From: Paenibacillus qinlingensis
Lineage (GTDB): Bacteria; Bacillota; Bacilli; Paenibacillales; NBRC-103111
DNA length: 64,000 bases
Assembly: GCF_013204845.1 (NCBI RefSeq)
Contig: NZ_JABMKY010000005.1
Location: 248,001-312,000, forward strand
Reading direction: 5' to 3'
Shown: positions 46,601 through 54,905 of the stretch, one piece after another
Numbering within the stretch: position 1 is the stretch's first letter
Layout of the letters: the number at the start of each line of letters is the position of its first letter
Position numbers and translations under genes: made by a program
Notes under the pieces: model-generated
The model's database searches: none
The model's input: the letters and a program-made list of their open reading frames with translations, nothing else
What the model was told of the DNA's origin: nothing

Positions 46601-48732
46601 CTACACTACTCAATGCACAAGTGCATGTTTCGACGAGCTATAATGGCCAGCCGTATGAAATGGATCATAACATTCGTTTGAAATTGTATGCGACAGATAA
46701 AACAAGCTTGAACGCATTGGTTACACAGGCTCAAAGTAAATATGATGGAGCAGTTGAAGGAACGGATGCAGGGAAGTACCCAGCAATTGCGAAAGCAGCG
46801 ATGCTAGCAGCGATTAATACGGGTAAAGCTGTAGCAGCTAACGCAGCTGCATCCCAACAAACCGCAGATGCGGCTGTTGTGGCTTTGCAAAAAGCACTTC
46901 ATGTTTTCCAAGCTTCCATTATTTTGGCAGATGCCAATTACACAGTTACCTTACCAACGTCCATTACGGACGGCTCTGGGACACCGATTAATAACTATGT
47001 AACTAGTGAAGCTAAATTGGAAGTAAGTAACGGTAAACAAGTGATGACATTGCAACTTCAAACAGGTGTTACCCTGAAAAAAGTGCAAAAGAAAAAGGCA
47101 GATGGCACACTGGAAGATGTTCTTCCACAAGTGGTTGCCGCTGCTAAAAGAGTGAATGAAGTAGCTATACTGAGTACATCAGGAAGTTCACCTTCGTTTA
47201 GCTTTGAAGTAGATCGCACAGCGAATTATGTTGTAACATTGGTTGGCGCGGATCAGACAGAACGGGCATTTGAGATTCCTTTCTCGCAATTGGAGCCTGC
47301 CAAAGTGACGCCAGGAACGAGTGGACCAGGATCAGGTACAGGTCCAGTCGGCCCCGTGAATGTACATGGAATTTCTGACGGCACATACAGCATTGCGTAT
47401 AAGTTTCTTAAATACAATGAATCATCAACTTCGGTTATGCAGGATTATGTGGTAACGCCAGGTAAGCTTACTGTGAGCGGTAGTTGGATGTACTTCGAAT
47501 TTGTATTGAAAAATAGCAAAGAAATTCCCGATTTCCAAATTGATAATGGCAATGGTTTGTCTGCTCCAGATGTATCTGCGACAGATGAGGCCAAAAACAC
47601 AAGGACTTATAAATTCAAAGTGAATAATTTGGATGAAAAGCTCCACGGTTGGGTTGATGTCAATTGGCCGGCCATGAACTATGTGCATAATTATGATGTT
47701 CATTTGGCATTAAACAGATCGTCCTTACAAGCGATCGCTTCTGGCTCGAACCCTGCACTTTCTGGAGGAGAAAAGCCGTTCATTGATTTGTACACCCCGG
47801 GTGAGTATGAAATGGCTTATGCGCTTAATGTAAGAGGTACTTCAAATAAGGCCGAAGTAGACGCCTATGTGAAGCACCCGGCTAAATTAGTCGTGAAGGA
47901 CGGCAAAACATACGTCCAACTAACCGTATCCAATCAAGAAGTGAAATCGTTGAAGGTTGAGCAAAATAGTACTCTCACCGATGTTGAAATTATTTCAACG
48001 AATGAGAAAGACAACGAGAAGACCGTACAATTTGCCATTTCGGATGCAAAGACCAAAGTTATGGCATTGTTTACCGTACAAGGTAAATACACGGGTGAAT
48101 ATGCTGTGGAGTTCGTATGGGATGGCTCGAGCGTGAAACCTTACAAAGAACCAGTTAAGGATGTCGTTCCGGTTAAACCACCGACCACCACAGCAAGCAG
48201 TTTTAAAGATGTAGAGAAACATTGGGCTAAAGCTCAGATTGATCGCGCGATTCAGTTAGGTCTAACGAATGGGTATGGGGATAACACGTTCCGCCCTGAT
48301 AACTTAATCACACGGGCAGAGTTCGCCGCACTGCTAGGGCGAGTGTTGAAATTGGTCCCTAGCACGGATGAGCTGAGTTTCAGCGACGCTACCGACATTC
48401 CGACATGGGTGAAGCCTCAGCTTGGGTCGATTGTGAAAGCGGGTATTCTGAACGGTTACGAGGATGGCACATTCCGTGCTGATCGACAAATAACTAGAGC
48501 AGAGCTGGCAGTCATCATAGCGCGAGCACTTCACTTGCAGGTAGACGAGAAGGCACAGTCAAGCTTTGCAGATGTGGAGAGCATACCTTCATGGGCACAG
48601 GCTGAAGTTGCGGCTGTCCAAAAACAAGGTATCATTCAAGGTCGTGGTGATAATCTATTCGCCCCTAACGACAATGCAACGCGTGCGGAAGCTATTTCAT
48701 TGATTCTTGCCCTGTACAGTGAAGCTAAATAA
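43633..48732 (+). CDS. Giant surface heme receptor with about seven NEAT domains and SLH anchor
   Basis: 1699 residues from GTG 43633, ten bases after AGGGAG; the in-frame ATG at 43606 lacks a site. Signal peptide to AHA. NEAT domains at about 41-190, 587-696, 779-904, 911-1021, 1098-1226 (divergent), 1244-1363 and 1382-1500, separated by FIVAR-like helical repeats, and three SLH domains at 1523-1696. Domains 1, 3, 6 and 7 keep YxxxY (NYNHWY, LYDHEY, NYVHNY, KYTGEY). Domains 2 and 4 have YxxxH (NYDQTH, YEMDH). Domain 5 has neither. It should capture heme or hemoproteins at the S-layer and relay it inward. It is larger than the B. anthracis NEAT-SLH proteins I know. Confidence 0.9.
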   Translation: MILGGSSLIKKMTILMLIVGLIFSPLGLHASTAHAAAAATTAPDGVYTVDYLYLVNELDSVSVANTYLKSPGQKGTLRIQNGKAVFEHEVSETNYSYFPYLGYRLDGKDKAVISTDPATHNEVALGIEGYQGVTAVRGNGEHANYLVTYNVSDITKKQDILMHVNIPDFNYNHWYNVQLKIDLTTVPGLPSDEEEETPGNGTVTTATYAQVFERITVAQSVYSVAMEGTNYGDYPTGSKSTLYAIIVSSQMMLDMTTQGDAAAYGQIYNTVNGALSFFESRRILADRSDIEPIIKVVQSFLNRAKRHGTAEGAPGSAAAAIQAGEYYASAINLLNSSLTTAKNAVANPKSTPLVLSNAKKAMENRYKTAEENEYVESKPYKIYALDTDQPTTTLSPYANEIGDTVTTIVQKVDFVKMINFLANVTLKVAPDDNQLLQSAATEEGPFYAYTFPAGQVSALSNASQKVYQLAPVSYVEPDGTWLGISMVKYTVEGVTRTVYISYNKEKLELLQTLVAQAEQLIAAPRSVGTSQEEFDIVKLALQASLDAAKPVASNLASKRPDIRTAHTALQAAVDSFRAVQGYERQFSTVHATKAAFSSADSYLGKPAIITSENGSTYAAVTLKDNTVIKSFQVKTGNDYVDAQVVSENLEANTRVVKFKIDSLSTLADAKMRVVIPAQNYDQTHTIRLNFNDVNNAELAQISTEASTLLRTAVVGTEVGQYPATAKTTLQAAIDTAGGEAVRTDGTNEQSVAALQTLKGAIVTFKASAVGTNPGTGGSQLDDGEYAIPFHIYKKGSNESSVMYDYVDTNSGKLIVENGQSFISFTLKQHAEILSFKTERNGSLVETDKVSENTAANTRVVRFPVKDLSARLNGWVKIYWMLPPPINLYDHEYEVELGFDQPVIPEVQQDLSFSVLHATKDEASSMDRYFVKPGKYSMVNGKARVTLTLKDSTTVPSFKVEKNGVLTETTVLSTDTAANTRVIQFETADLTTLLNAQVHVSTSYNGQPYEMDHNIRLKLYATDKTSLNALVTQAQSKYDGAVEGTDAGKYPAIAKAAMLAAINTGKAVAANAAASQQTADAAVVALQKALHVFQASIILADANYTVTLPTSITDGSGTPINNYVTSEAKLEVSNGKQVMTLQLQTGVTLKKVQKKKADGTLEDVLPQVVAAAKRVNEVAILSTSGSSPSFSFEVDRTANYVVTLVGADQTERAFEIPFSQLEPAKVTPGTSGPGSGTGPVGPVNVHGISDGTYSIAYKFLKYNESSTSVMQDYVVTPGKLTVSGSWMYFEFVLKNSKEIPDFQIDNGNGLSAPDVSATDEAKNTRTYKFKVNNLDEKLHGWVDVNWPAMNYVHNYDVHLALNRSSLQAIASGSNPALSGGEKPFIDLYTPGEYEMAYALNVRGTSNKAEVDAYVKHPAKLVVKDGKTYVQLTVSNQEVKSLKVEQNSTLTDVEIISTNEKDNEKTVQFAISDAKTKVMALFTVQGKYTGEYAVEFVWDGSSVKPYKEPVKDVVPVKPPTTTASSFKDVEKHWAKAQIDRAIQLGLTNGYGDNTFRPDNLITRAEFAALLGRVLKLVPSTDELSFSDATDIPTWVKPQLGSIVKAGILNGYEDGTFRADRQITRAELAVIIARALHLQVDEKAQSSFADVESIPSWAQAEVAAVQKQGIIQGRGDNLFAPNDNATRAEAISLILALYSEAK

Positions 48733-49528
48733 GCGAAGTATTTACTTTGAGAGCTTGTGTTTAACCATTGCTATATTCCTATATGCTGCATGCCGATTAA
48801 TCCTGATCGGCTGGGGATATTATGAGAATCATCAGGTATTGGCTGAGGCAAGTGACATATTTAGAGAAGCGCAATCGCAAGAATTGAAAACTGAACCTAG
48901 GCAACCTATCACCTCATCTGTGGAATTTGCTGAACGGACGCAACAGGAATCCGTTCAGCAAGCGCGAGGCGTGTTTCAACCATTACTTGAACGTAATCCT
49001 GATATCGTAGGTTGGATACAACTAGATGGCAGTCGCATCAACAATCCTGTTATGCAGGGACCAGACAATGAATGGTATTTATACCGTAATTTCAAGGGTG
49101 AATATGCGAAAGCTGGCAGTATCTTTATGGATTATCGGAATGAGCGATGGGAACCTCAGAGGAACCTTGTCCTATATGGACATAGGATGAAAGACGGCAC
49201 GATGTTTGGTGACTTGAAGAACTTCCTGAATCCCGATTACTATGACGCTCATCGCCAATTTCGATTGGATACCTTGGACGCCTCTTATCTCGCTGAAATT
49301 TTCTCCGTGTATGATACAACTGTTGATTTTAATTATATTGAGACGGAATTTGTTGACGCAGAGGCATTTCAAAGTTATCTAACGAGCATCGAACAGAAAT
49401 CATTGTATAGGCCAGATATTGAAGTTACTTCAAGTGATCAAATCGTAACATTATCAACCTGTGATTATAGACTTGATCCCGTGAATGGACGTTTCGTCGT
49501 TCATGCCCGATTGAAGCGTGTGAGCTGA
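48719..49528 (+). CDS. srtB: Class B sortase
   Basis: About 269 residues. The frame overlaps the end of the NEAT gene: GTG 48719 is chosen, TTG 48707 and TTG 48753 are possible, and none has a clear ribosome site, so coupling to the preceding stop is likely. One N-terminal membrane segment (FLYAACRLILIGWGYY). Catalytic residues: H in LYGHRMKDGTMFGDLKNF, C in TLSTCDY, R in NGRFVVHARL. The insert between strands is typical of SrtB. Its expected client is the NPQTG protein at 38198. Confidence 0.9.
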   Translation: MKLNKRSIYFESLCLTIAIFLYAACRLILIGWGYYENHQVLAEASDIFREAQSQELKTEPRQPITSSVEFAERTQQESVQQARGVFQPLLERNPDIVGWIQLDGSRINNPVMQGPDNEWYLYRNFKGEYAKAGSIFMDYRNERWEPQRNLVLYGHRMKDGTMFGDLKNFLNPDYYDAHRQFRLDTLDASYLAEIFSVYDTTVDFNYIETEFVDAEAFQSYLTSIEQKSLYRPDIEVTSSDQIVTLSTCDYRLDPVNGRFVVHARLKRVS

Positions 49529-49540
49529 AGTGATTACCTA

Positions 49541-49584
49541 GAGACTGTCTCAAGAAGTAGATATTACCTTGGGACGGTCTCTTT
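49541..49584 (+). terminator. Terminator closing the heme locus
   Basis: GAGACTGTCTCAAG (49541-49554) pairs with CTTGGGACGGTCTC (49568-49581) with two G-U pairs, followed by TTTG. Confidence 0.8.
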
Positions 49585-49744
49585 GTATGTAGGATGTTCT
49601 TTACGCTATATGATGGATGAACCGAAGAAAATTATTGAACTGAACAAAGGAAAGTAAGGGGAAGTAAGGGAAGTAGTTACGTAAAACACTATTTCGAGGG
49701 ACGCGTGAGACAGTGTGTTACTTTAACTAAGATGAGGTGGCTGC

Positions 49745-50794
49745 ATGTTTGCACAGTATGAAGACTCCGAACGGTTAGATAAAATAGAAGGACTGGAAGA
49801 ATCGTATTCACCCTATCAAGATTTCCGTTTGTATCCTTCTTCCGTTACACCAAGGATTCAACTTGGAATGAATGTCATCAAACCGGCCAAACCGGGACTA
49901 CTGCTTATTCAATTGCACGGTTGGCATATGAGTATGCCGAAGCCGCAACGACGGGATACGCCAAATGAAAGCTCGTATTTGATTGTACAAGTGGACATGC
50001 GTGGTCGTGCCTTCTCCCAAGGCAGCGCAGATTGTAACGGACTTGAACTGATGGATATCTATGATGCTGTTCAATTCGCTCGGCGAGAGTACAAGGACTG
50101 GCTGCTCGCAGAGGAGCCTGCGTATTTGGAAGGTGGAAGTGGTGGAGGCGGTAATGTTCTAGCTACTGTAGCCAAATTTCCTGATCTATTTGCGGCTGCT
50201 TCAGCGTTGTACGGCATGTCAGATTACGCTGCTTGGTATGAACAAGATCAAACAGGAGAATTTCGTGATGAGATGGATGTCTGGATTGGCTGCACACCGC
50301 AAGAGGATATGGAGCGTTATCAGGCACGAAGTGGTTTGCACTTGGCCTTGAATGTGCACACGCCGCTCTATATCACGCATGGCGATGGGGATATTCGCGT
50401 GCCTGTTACTCACTCGCGTTCTTATATAGATGAGATGCAACAGCTAAACAAAGGGCAGCTCGTTCGATATGATGAGCTTGCAGGTGTCGGAGATCGCGGA
50501 CATTTAGCCCATATTCGACCCGAACAGTCACTCCGCGTGGAAGTGGAATCGGAGCGTAATCGGAGCGACCACCAAGCGCCTATTCAGCTTCCGTTACAGG
50601 GTAAGCTTCTTGTAGGCGGATATGTGTACACGAAGTACTTCAAGCTGCAACTAGACTCTGTGAATCATCTAGCGGAACTGCTGTATGACGTTGAGGAACG
50701 CAGTGTTCAACTAACAGCTTCAGCTGACTATCCGTATTATGTAGAATGGGCGGATGGGACTGTTGTGAGCGGTTGTTGTATGCAAGTGAAGTGA
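49745..50794 (+). CDS. Alpha/beta hydrolase, prolyl-oligopeptidase/acetyl-esterase type
   Basis: 349 residues, ATG after GATGAGGTGGCTGC. The alpha/beta core: LLLIQLHGWH, VDMRGRAFSQG, nucleophile elbow EGGSGGGGN, acid in ITHGDGDIRVPVTHS, and candidate His in GDRGHLAHI. No signal peptide. It lies alone between two terminators at the head of the glycoside district. An esterase acting on acetylated sugars is plausible but a peptidase-like role cannot be excluded. Confidence 0.8.
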   Translation: MFAQYEDSERLDKIEGLEESYSPYQDFRLYPSSVTPRIQLGMNVIKPAKPGLLLIQLHGWHMSMPKPQRRDTPNESSYLIVQVDMRGRAFSQGSADCNGLELMDIYDAVQFARREYKDWLLAEEPAYLEGGSGGGGNVLATVAKFPDLFAAASALYGMSDYAAWYEQDQTGEFRDEMDVWIGCTPQEDMERYQARSGLHLALNVHTPLYITHGDGDIRVPVTHSRSYIDEMQQLNKGQLVRYDELAGVGDRGHLAHIRPEQSLRVEVESERNRSDHQAPIQLPLQGKLLVGGYVYTKYFKLQLDSVNHLAELLYDVEERSVQLTASADYPYYVEWADGTVVSGCCMQVK

Positions 50795-50831
50795 CAACGG
50801 AAACTAAGAGGTTAGATGTATTCGACGGTGC

Positions 50832-50867
50832 AACAATCCCTGCTTCATGTAGCAGGGATTGTTTTTT
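50832..50867 (+). terminator. Intrinsic terminator after the hydrolase
   Basis: AACAATCCCTGC (50832-50843) pairs perfectly with GCAGGGATTGTT (50852-50863), then a long T-rich run. Confidence 0.93.
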
Positions 50868-50927
50868 ATTTTTTTATGGGATATGAGGCACGATCGTCTT
50901 TTTATAATTATTTGTTTCATTAAACAG

Positions 50928-50974
50928 TTGAATAAACAATTAGCGTGTGATAAATTGATACAGAAAGTACTTTC
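50928..50974 (+). promoter_or_regulatory. Promoter and palindromic operator of the GH130-like gene
   Basis: TTGAAT (50928-50933), 17-bp spacer, TAAATT (50951-50956) with an extended -10 TG. The perfect palindrome GAAAGTACTTTC (50963-50974) sits at the start point and is a candidate repressor site for the LacI protein encoded downstream. Confidence 0.5.
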
Positions 50975-51009
50975 ATAAGCTCTTCATAACTTACCTATCA
51001 GGAGGAAAT

Positions 51010-52236
51010 ATGAAACCACAATTTCGTTATTTGGATAAGCCAGTACTTGAACCTGTTCCGGGGTGCGATTGGGCGGATAAAATGGTCTTAAACCCTGCGA
51101 TTGTCAAAGATCCTGAATCTAATCGCATACATATGTTATTTAGATCTACTGGACCGTGGCCGCAAAAAAGAAGAGAAGGATGTCATGATCCCTATCCCAT
51201 TTTCCTTGGCTATGCAACGAGTGATGACTTAGGGGAAACGTGGGATGCAGACTTCTCAAGACCTGCGTTGGCGCCTGTCATTGGTTATGAGGAGCATGAA
51301 CTTTATACGATGGATATCAAGGGGAATCGGGTAAGGAACTATGCGAATGGTTGCATAGAGGACCCGAGAATTTTTACAGTGGAAGATGAGTTGTATGTGA
51401 CAGTAGCCTGTCGTTCATTTTCACCAGGGCCGTATTGGTTATTAGATCAAGATCCGCCAATTCAAACGAGATATGAGTATGTTCCTGATTGGATTCATAG
51501 TGCGAGCGATGAGGAGCCGTTTGTCAAAGCGGCGCGTGCCAACGAGACGGTGACTGTGTTATATAAGTTAAACTTGGATAAGCTTAAGAATAGGTTGTAT
51601 GAGGAAGCATTTGACTATATTGGGCCTCTAACAGAAGGACATGTTAGCGATAATCGTGATGTTTTCCTTTTTCCGAATAAGATGAAGATCGATGGCAAAA
51701 TGCAATATGTGATGCTGCATAGACCCATGAACGTATTACCTTTTGACCAAGGAGAAACGGTTAAGAAGCCCTCCATCTATGTAGCAGCGGCAGAGGCAAT
51801 TGAAGATTTCGCTACTCCCAAAGCTACACATCGCTTATTGGCTACAAGTATTTTCGATTGGGAAGAGAATCGGGTGGGAGCTAGTTGGCCGCCACTCCAG
51901 ATAAGTGAACAGGATTGGTTAGTTTCCTACCATGGGAAGAAGGATATTTACTTTGGATATACACAGTCTTTCATGATTGTTCGAGAGCAAGAAAATGATT
52001 TTCCTCTTGTACTGAATCGTTGTTCCGAACGTTTGATGTATGCAGAAAGAGAGTGGGAGATGCCATCGGATTATCCTACGCCATGTTTGTTTACAACGGG
52101 TGGAATTGTAATCAATGGTGAGTTAATCATGTCCTACGGAGCTGCAGACCAAAAAATAGGCATGTCCTGGGTCAATTTAGAGGAATTGATCGCATATGTA
52201 CGTACGTTTGATGAACACGGAAACAAGATTAACTAG
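51010..52236 (+). CDS. GH130-like glycoside hydrolase/phosphorylase
   Basis: 408 residues, ATG after AGGAGG. A five-bladed beta-propeller pattern: KMVLNPAIVKDPESNRIHMLFRS split over blade one, and NGCIEDPRIFTVED, the conserved GH130 Glu-Asp-Pro-Arg block. Family members phosphorolyse or hydrolyse beta-mannosides. No signal peptide. With a GH38 alpha-mannosidase nearby, mannose-containing glycans are a reasonable substrate. A LacI gene follows directly. Confidence 0.8.
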   Translation: MKPQFRYLDKPVLEPVPGCDWADKMVLNPAIVKDPESNRIHMLFRSTGPWPQKRREGCHDPYPIFLGYATSDDLGETWDADFSRPALAPVIGYEEHELYTMDIKGNRVRNYANGCIEDPRIFTVEDELYVTVACRSFSPGPYWLLDQDPPIQTRYEYVPDWIHSASDEEPFVKAARANETVTVLYKLNLDKLKNRLYEEAFDYIGPLTEGHVSDNRDVFLFPNKMKIDGKMQYVMLHRPMNVLPFDQGETVKKPSIYVAAAEAIEDFATPKATHRLLATSIFDWEENRVGASWPPLQISEQDWLVSYHGKKDIYFGYTQSFMIVREQENDFPLVLNRCSERLMYAEREWEMPSDYPTPCLFTTGGIVINGELIMSYGAADQKIGMSWVNLEELIAYVRTFDEHGNKIN

Positions 52237-52320
52237 CAAATATGTATACAAGTGAGAATTGCTTTAGGTGTCCCCTGCAATTAAGATAAGAATAACGATA
52301 TGAACTGGGGGACACGGGTA

Positions 52321-53379
52321 GTGAAGAAGATAACGCTTCAAATGATTGCTGAAACAGTTGGGGTATCCAAAGCATTAGTTTCTAAAGCGCTGTCGAATGA
52401 CCCTGCTGTTAAAAATGAAACGAAAGAGCTTATTTGGCAAACAGCTACAGAAATGGGATATCGGTTTGATAATCTTCGCAAATCGATTAGTTACAGCAAG
52501 ACGGGGAATATCGCCGTGCTGATGCCACAGGCGTATTTGGATGATATTGAGTATTGGGGAAAAATTATCCGTGGAATCGATCGGGAATTGGCGATAAATG
52601 AGTTGAGTATGATGCTATCCGGTGTTGATATTTCAATGGATCCTGAAGAGGGGTTGCCTCGAAGTATCCATGAAGGGAAAGTGGATGGCGCCTTGCTTTT
52701 GGGCCATATTCCCGAAGCTTTTATGGAAGCATTGGAAGCAAAGGAACTTCCCTTTGTCTTGGTCGACTCGAATATTCAAAATGGCAAGTATGATCATATA
52801 CTCGCGAATAATTTTCTAGGGGCCTATGAAGCGACGAACTACCTTTTGCATGCTGGTCATCATCATATAGCATTCGTGGGGGATAGCGAAACTGCTTTGA
52901 GCTTTAGAGAGAGAGAACGTGGGTTTGAAGAAGCTGTAAAGAACTTTAAGATGCAAACTGTGCAAAAGGTCGAGAGCTCTTGGGTTCGGGGTGTTGGGGT
53001 TAGTGGAAGAGGGAATTATGTACATACCGCATTTCCAGACATATTGCGAGAGACGATTACCGTGAAGAAAGTGACGGGCTTCTTCTGTGCTAATGATCGG
53101 TTGGCGATCGAGACGCTCCGATTATTGAATGATTGGCATTTAAAATGTCCAGAAGACTTTTCCATTGTTGGATTTGATGACATCTCCTTATCCGAATTTG
53201 TCACTCCCATGCTGACGACCGTACGCGTACCAAAAGAAAGTATGGGCTCGCGAGCCGTCCAGTGTCTTCAAAAACGAATTCAGAATAACCAACCCGTTAC
53301 GGAACAGGTGCTGCTGACGACGGAATTAGTTGAGCGTGATTCTGTCAGAACGAAAAGCGAAATCAGAACCCACGGTTAA
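52321..53379 (+). CDS. LacI-family regulator 1
   Basis: 352 residues from GTG 52321 (GGGGGA about ten bases upstream). N-terminal LacI helix-turn-helix: TLQMIAETVGVSKALVSKAL. The sugar-binding core has VDGALLLGHIP, FVLVDSNI and late SIVGFDDISLSEFVTPMLTTV. It lies 84 bp after the GH130-like gene and probably controls it through the palindrome at 50963. Confidence 0.9.
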   Translation: MKKITLQMIAETVGVSKALVSKALSNDPAVKNETKELIWQTATEMGYRFDNLRKSISYSKTGNIAVLMPQAYLDDIEYWGKIIRGIDRELAINELSMMLSGVDISMDPEEGLPRSIHEGKVDGALLLGHIPEAFMEALEAKELPFVLVDSNIQNGKYDHILANNFLGAYEATNYLLHAGHHHIAFVGDSETALSFRERERGFEEAVKNFKMQTVQKVESSWVRGVGVSGRGNYVHTAFPDILRETITVKKVTGFFCANDRLAIETLRLLNDWHLKCPEDFSIVGFDDISLSEFVTPMLTTVRVPKESMGSRAVQCLQKRIQNNQPVTEQVLLTTELVERDSVRTKSEIRTHG

Positions 53380-53404
53380 GGCCGTAGGATCGGATTTCGT
53401 TTTT
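53358..53404 (+). terminator. Terminator overlapping the end of LacI gene 1
   Basis: CGAAATC (53358-53364) and GATTTCG (53393-53399) enclose an inner ACGG/CCGT hairpin, followed by TTTTTC. The 5' arm lies within the coding end. Confidence 0.75.
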
Positions 53405-53758
53405 CTTTTTAAACGGCAGTTTTTTCATTAGTTCATCACGCATAATGCCGTTCGATTCCGTTTCTGGTCGTTAAATAATCGATTGGCGGGGGACGCTTTT
53501 TTAGTGACAGAAGAAAGCGCTCATTGTTTAGATGAAGTGAGGCTCATGGGAAGTCATGCTTTGCAATTTGCTTGCCGGTGACATGCTTACCACTGTGAAA
53601 CATGCAAAAGTGCAAGCGTGCAACCTTTTTCCGAGCACCTAGAAAATGCGATATCTATGGAAGAAGAATTGACCCAGCACCCCATTAAAATATCAATCAG
53701 AGGTCATGAAGCTGGATTTATGAAGCTTTTTTTGGCTTTAGAAAAGAGCTTTCCAAAA
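53405..53758. other. Gene-free stretch between the two LacI genes
   Basis: About 350 bp with no convincing ORF. TGCAA recurs at 53603, 53611 and 53619 with an 8-bp period. A weak AAGCT/AGCTT hairpin with a T-run lies near 53708-53732. No decayed gene could be identified. Confidence 0.5.
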
Positions 53759-53777
53759 TTTGATAACACGTGATAAT
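53750..53777 (+). promoter_or_regulatory. Promoter and operator of LacI gene 2
   Basis: TTTCCA (53750-53755) and GATAAT (53772-53777), 16-bp spacer. TTTGATAACACGT (53759-53771) fills the spacer and is repeated exactly at 54864-54876 before the GH38 gene, pointing to autoregulation. Confidence 0.6.
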
Positions 53778-53803
53778 ATGGGATTAGCAGGAGGGTGATT
53801 TTG

Positions 53804-54826
53804 GTGAAAAGAGTTACTAGCATTGATGTCGCTCGGAAAGCAGGCGTGTCTAGAGGCGTTGTATCCGCTGTTCTTAATCATACCGCTGGCATTCGTGTCA
53901 GTGAGGAGAAGCGGGCTCTCGTTTTACAAGCGATTGAAGAATTGGGCTATCGCGTCGACGTGCAGGCAAGGGGGATGCGTCTGGGGCGGAGTCAGTGCTT
54001 CGCGGCTTTTGGCGATATGGATAATCCGCTGTTTCTCCAGATGCTGCAAGGTTTTCAGAAAATGTGCACAACCTCTGGCTATCATGTCTTGCTCTATGGG
54101 AGTAATGGCAATGAATCCACCCGGTATGAGCTGTTGGAAATGTTTCGAGAACGACGAATTGACGGTATTGTCTCGAAAGATCCTACACAATATGCAGATG
54201 CAGCCTGGGCGCAAGCCATTCATGACAATCAAGTACCTTATGTGAGTGTTGATGGATATTCAGAGAACGAGTCTGTCTGTTCCGTGCTCACGGATTATAA
54301 GGGGAGTATTCAAGTAGCGCTGAATACCATTTGGCAGAGAACCCAAACAACACCCGTATATGTAGAAGTGCACCACGGTGCTTCAGACACCTTGAACTGG
54401 GGAGATCTACAGCGGAGGGCTGGATATGTGGAATGGATCGAAGCAAAGAGGCTTACGCCGCAGATCATAAGTATGCCAAGACATAACAATGAATCTCAAC
54501 GTGACGCATGGGTACATGTTTTGGAAAAGGTAGAGAGACCTGCTTCACTCGTAACGAACTGGTCATATGGTGCTAGACAAGTTTATGAAGCCTGTTATCA
54601 TTTGAATTTACGAATTGGCACAGATGTTCATATCATGGCTGCTGATAATACCGAACAAGTCAATGCCTATATGATACCTCCGCTAAGCGCAGTCGAAGTG
54701 CCCTATCGGGAGATGGGAAATCTCGCGGCAGAGCGACTACTTCAATATGTGGAAGGCAACCGCAAGCTGCAGGATACGACGACGATCATGGTGCCATGTC
54801 AGTTAGTCCTGCGAAACAGCATCTAA
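53804..54826 (+). CDS. LacI-family regulator 2
   Basis: 340 residues from GTG 53804, eight bases after AGGAGGG; the GTG at 53795 overlaps the site. The helix-turn-helix is SIDVARKAGVSRGVVSAVLN. The core is a periplasmic-binding-like fold with FAAFGDMDNPLFLQMLQGF and a late LSAVEVPYREMGNLAAERLL. It lies 79 bp before the GH38 gene, whose leader has the same operator. Confidence 0.9.
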   Translation: MKRVTSIDVARKAGVSRGVVSAVLNHTAGIRVSEEKRALVLQAIEELGYRVDVQARGMRLGRSQCFAAFGDMDNPLFLQMLQGFQKMCTTSGYHVLLYGSNGNESTRYELLEMFRERRIDGIVSKDPTQYADAAWAQAIHDNQVPYVSVDGYSENESVCSVLTDYKGSIQVALNTIWQRTQTTPVYVEVHHGASDTLNWGDLQRRAGYVEWIEAKRLTPQIISMPRHNNESQRDAWVHVLEKVERPASLVTNWSYGARQVYEACYHLNLRIGTDVHIMAADNTEQVNAYMIPPLSAVEVPYREMGNLAAERLLQYVEGNRKLQDTTTIMVPCQLVLRNSI

Positions 54827-54863
54827 TAATACAGAATGAAGAGGATTACAGTCCCTCTTGCGC

Positions 54864-54881
54864 TTTGATAACACGTTATAT
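54864..54881 (+). promoter_or_regulatory. LacI-type operator before the GH38 gene
   Basis: TTTGATAACACGT (54864-54876) extends to TGATAACACGTTATATCA, an imperfect palindrome matching at seven of nine positions per half. It lies 25 bp before the GH38 start. Confidence 0.6.
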
Positions 54882-54905
54882 CACTGGGAAAACGGAGGTC
54901 TCCAC

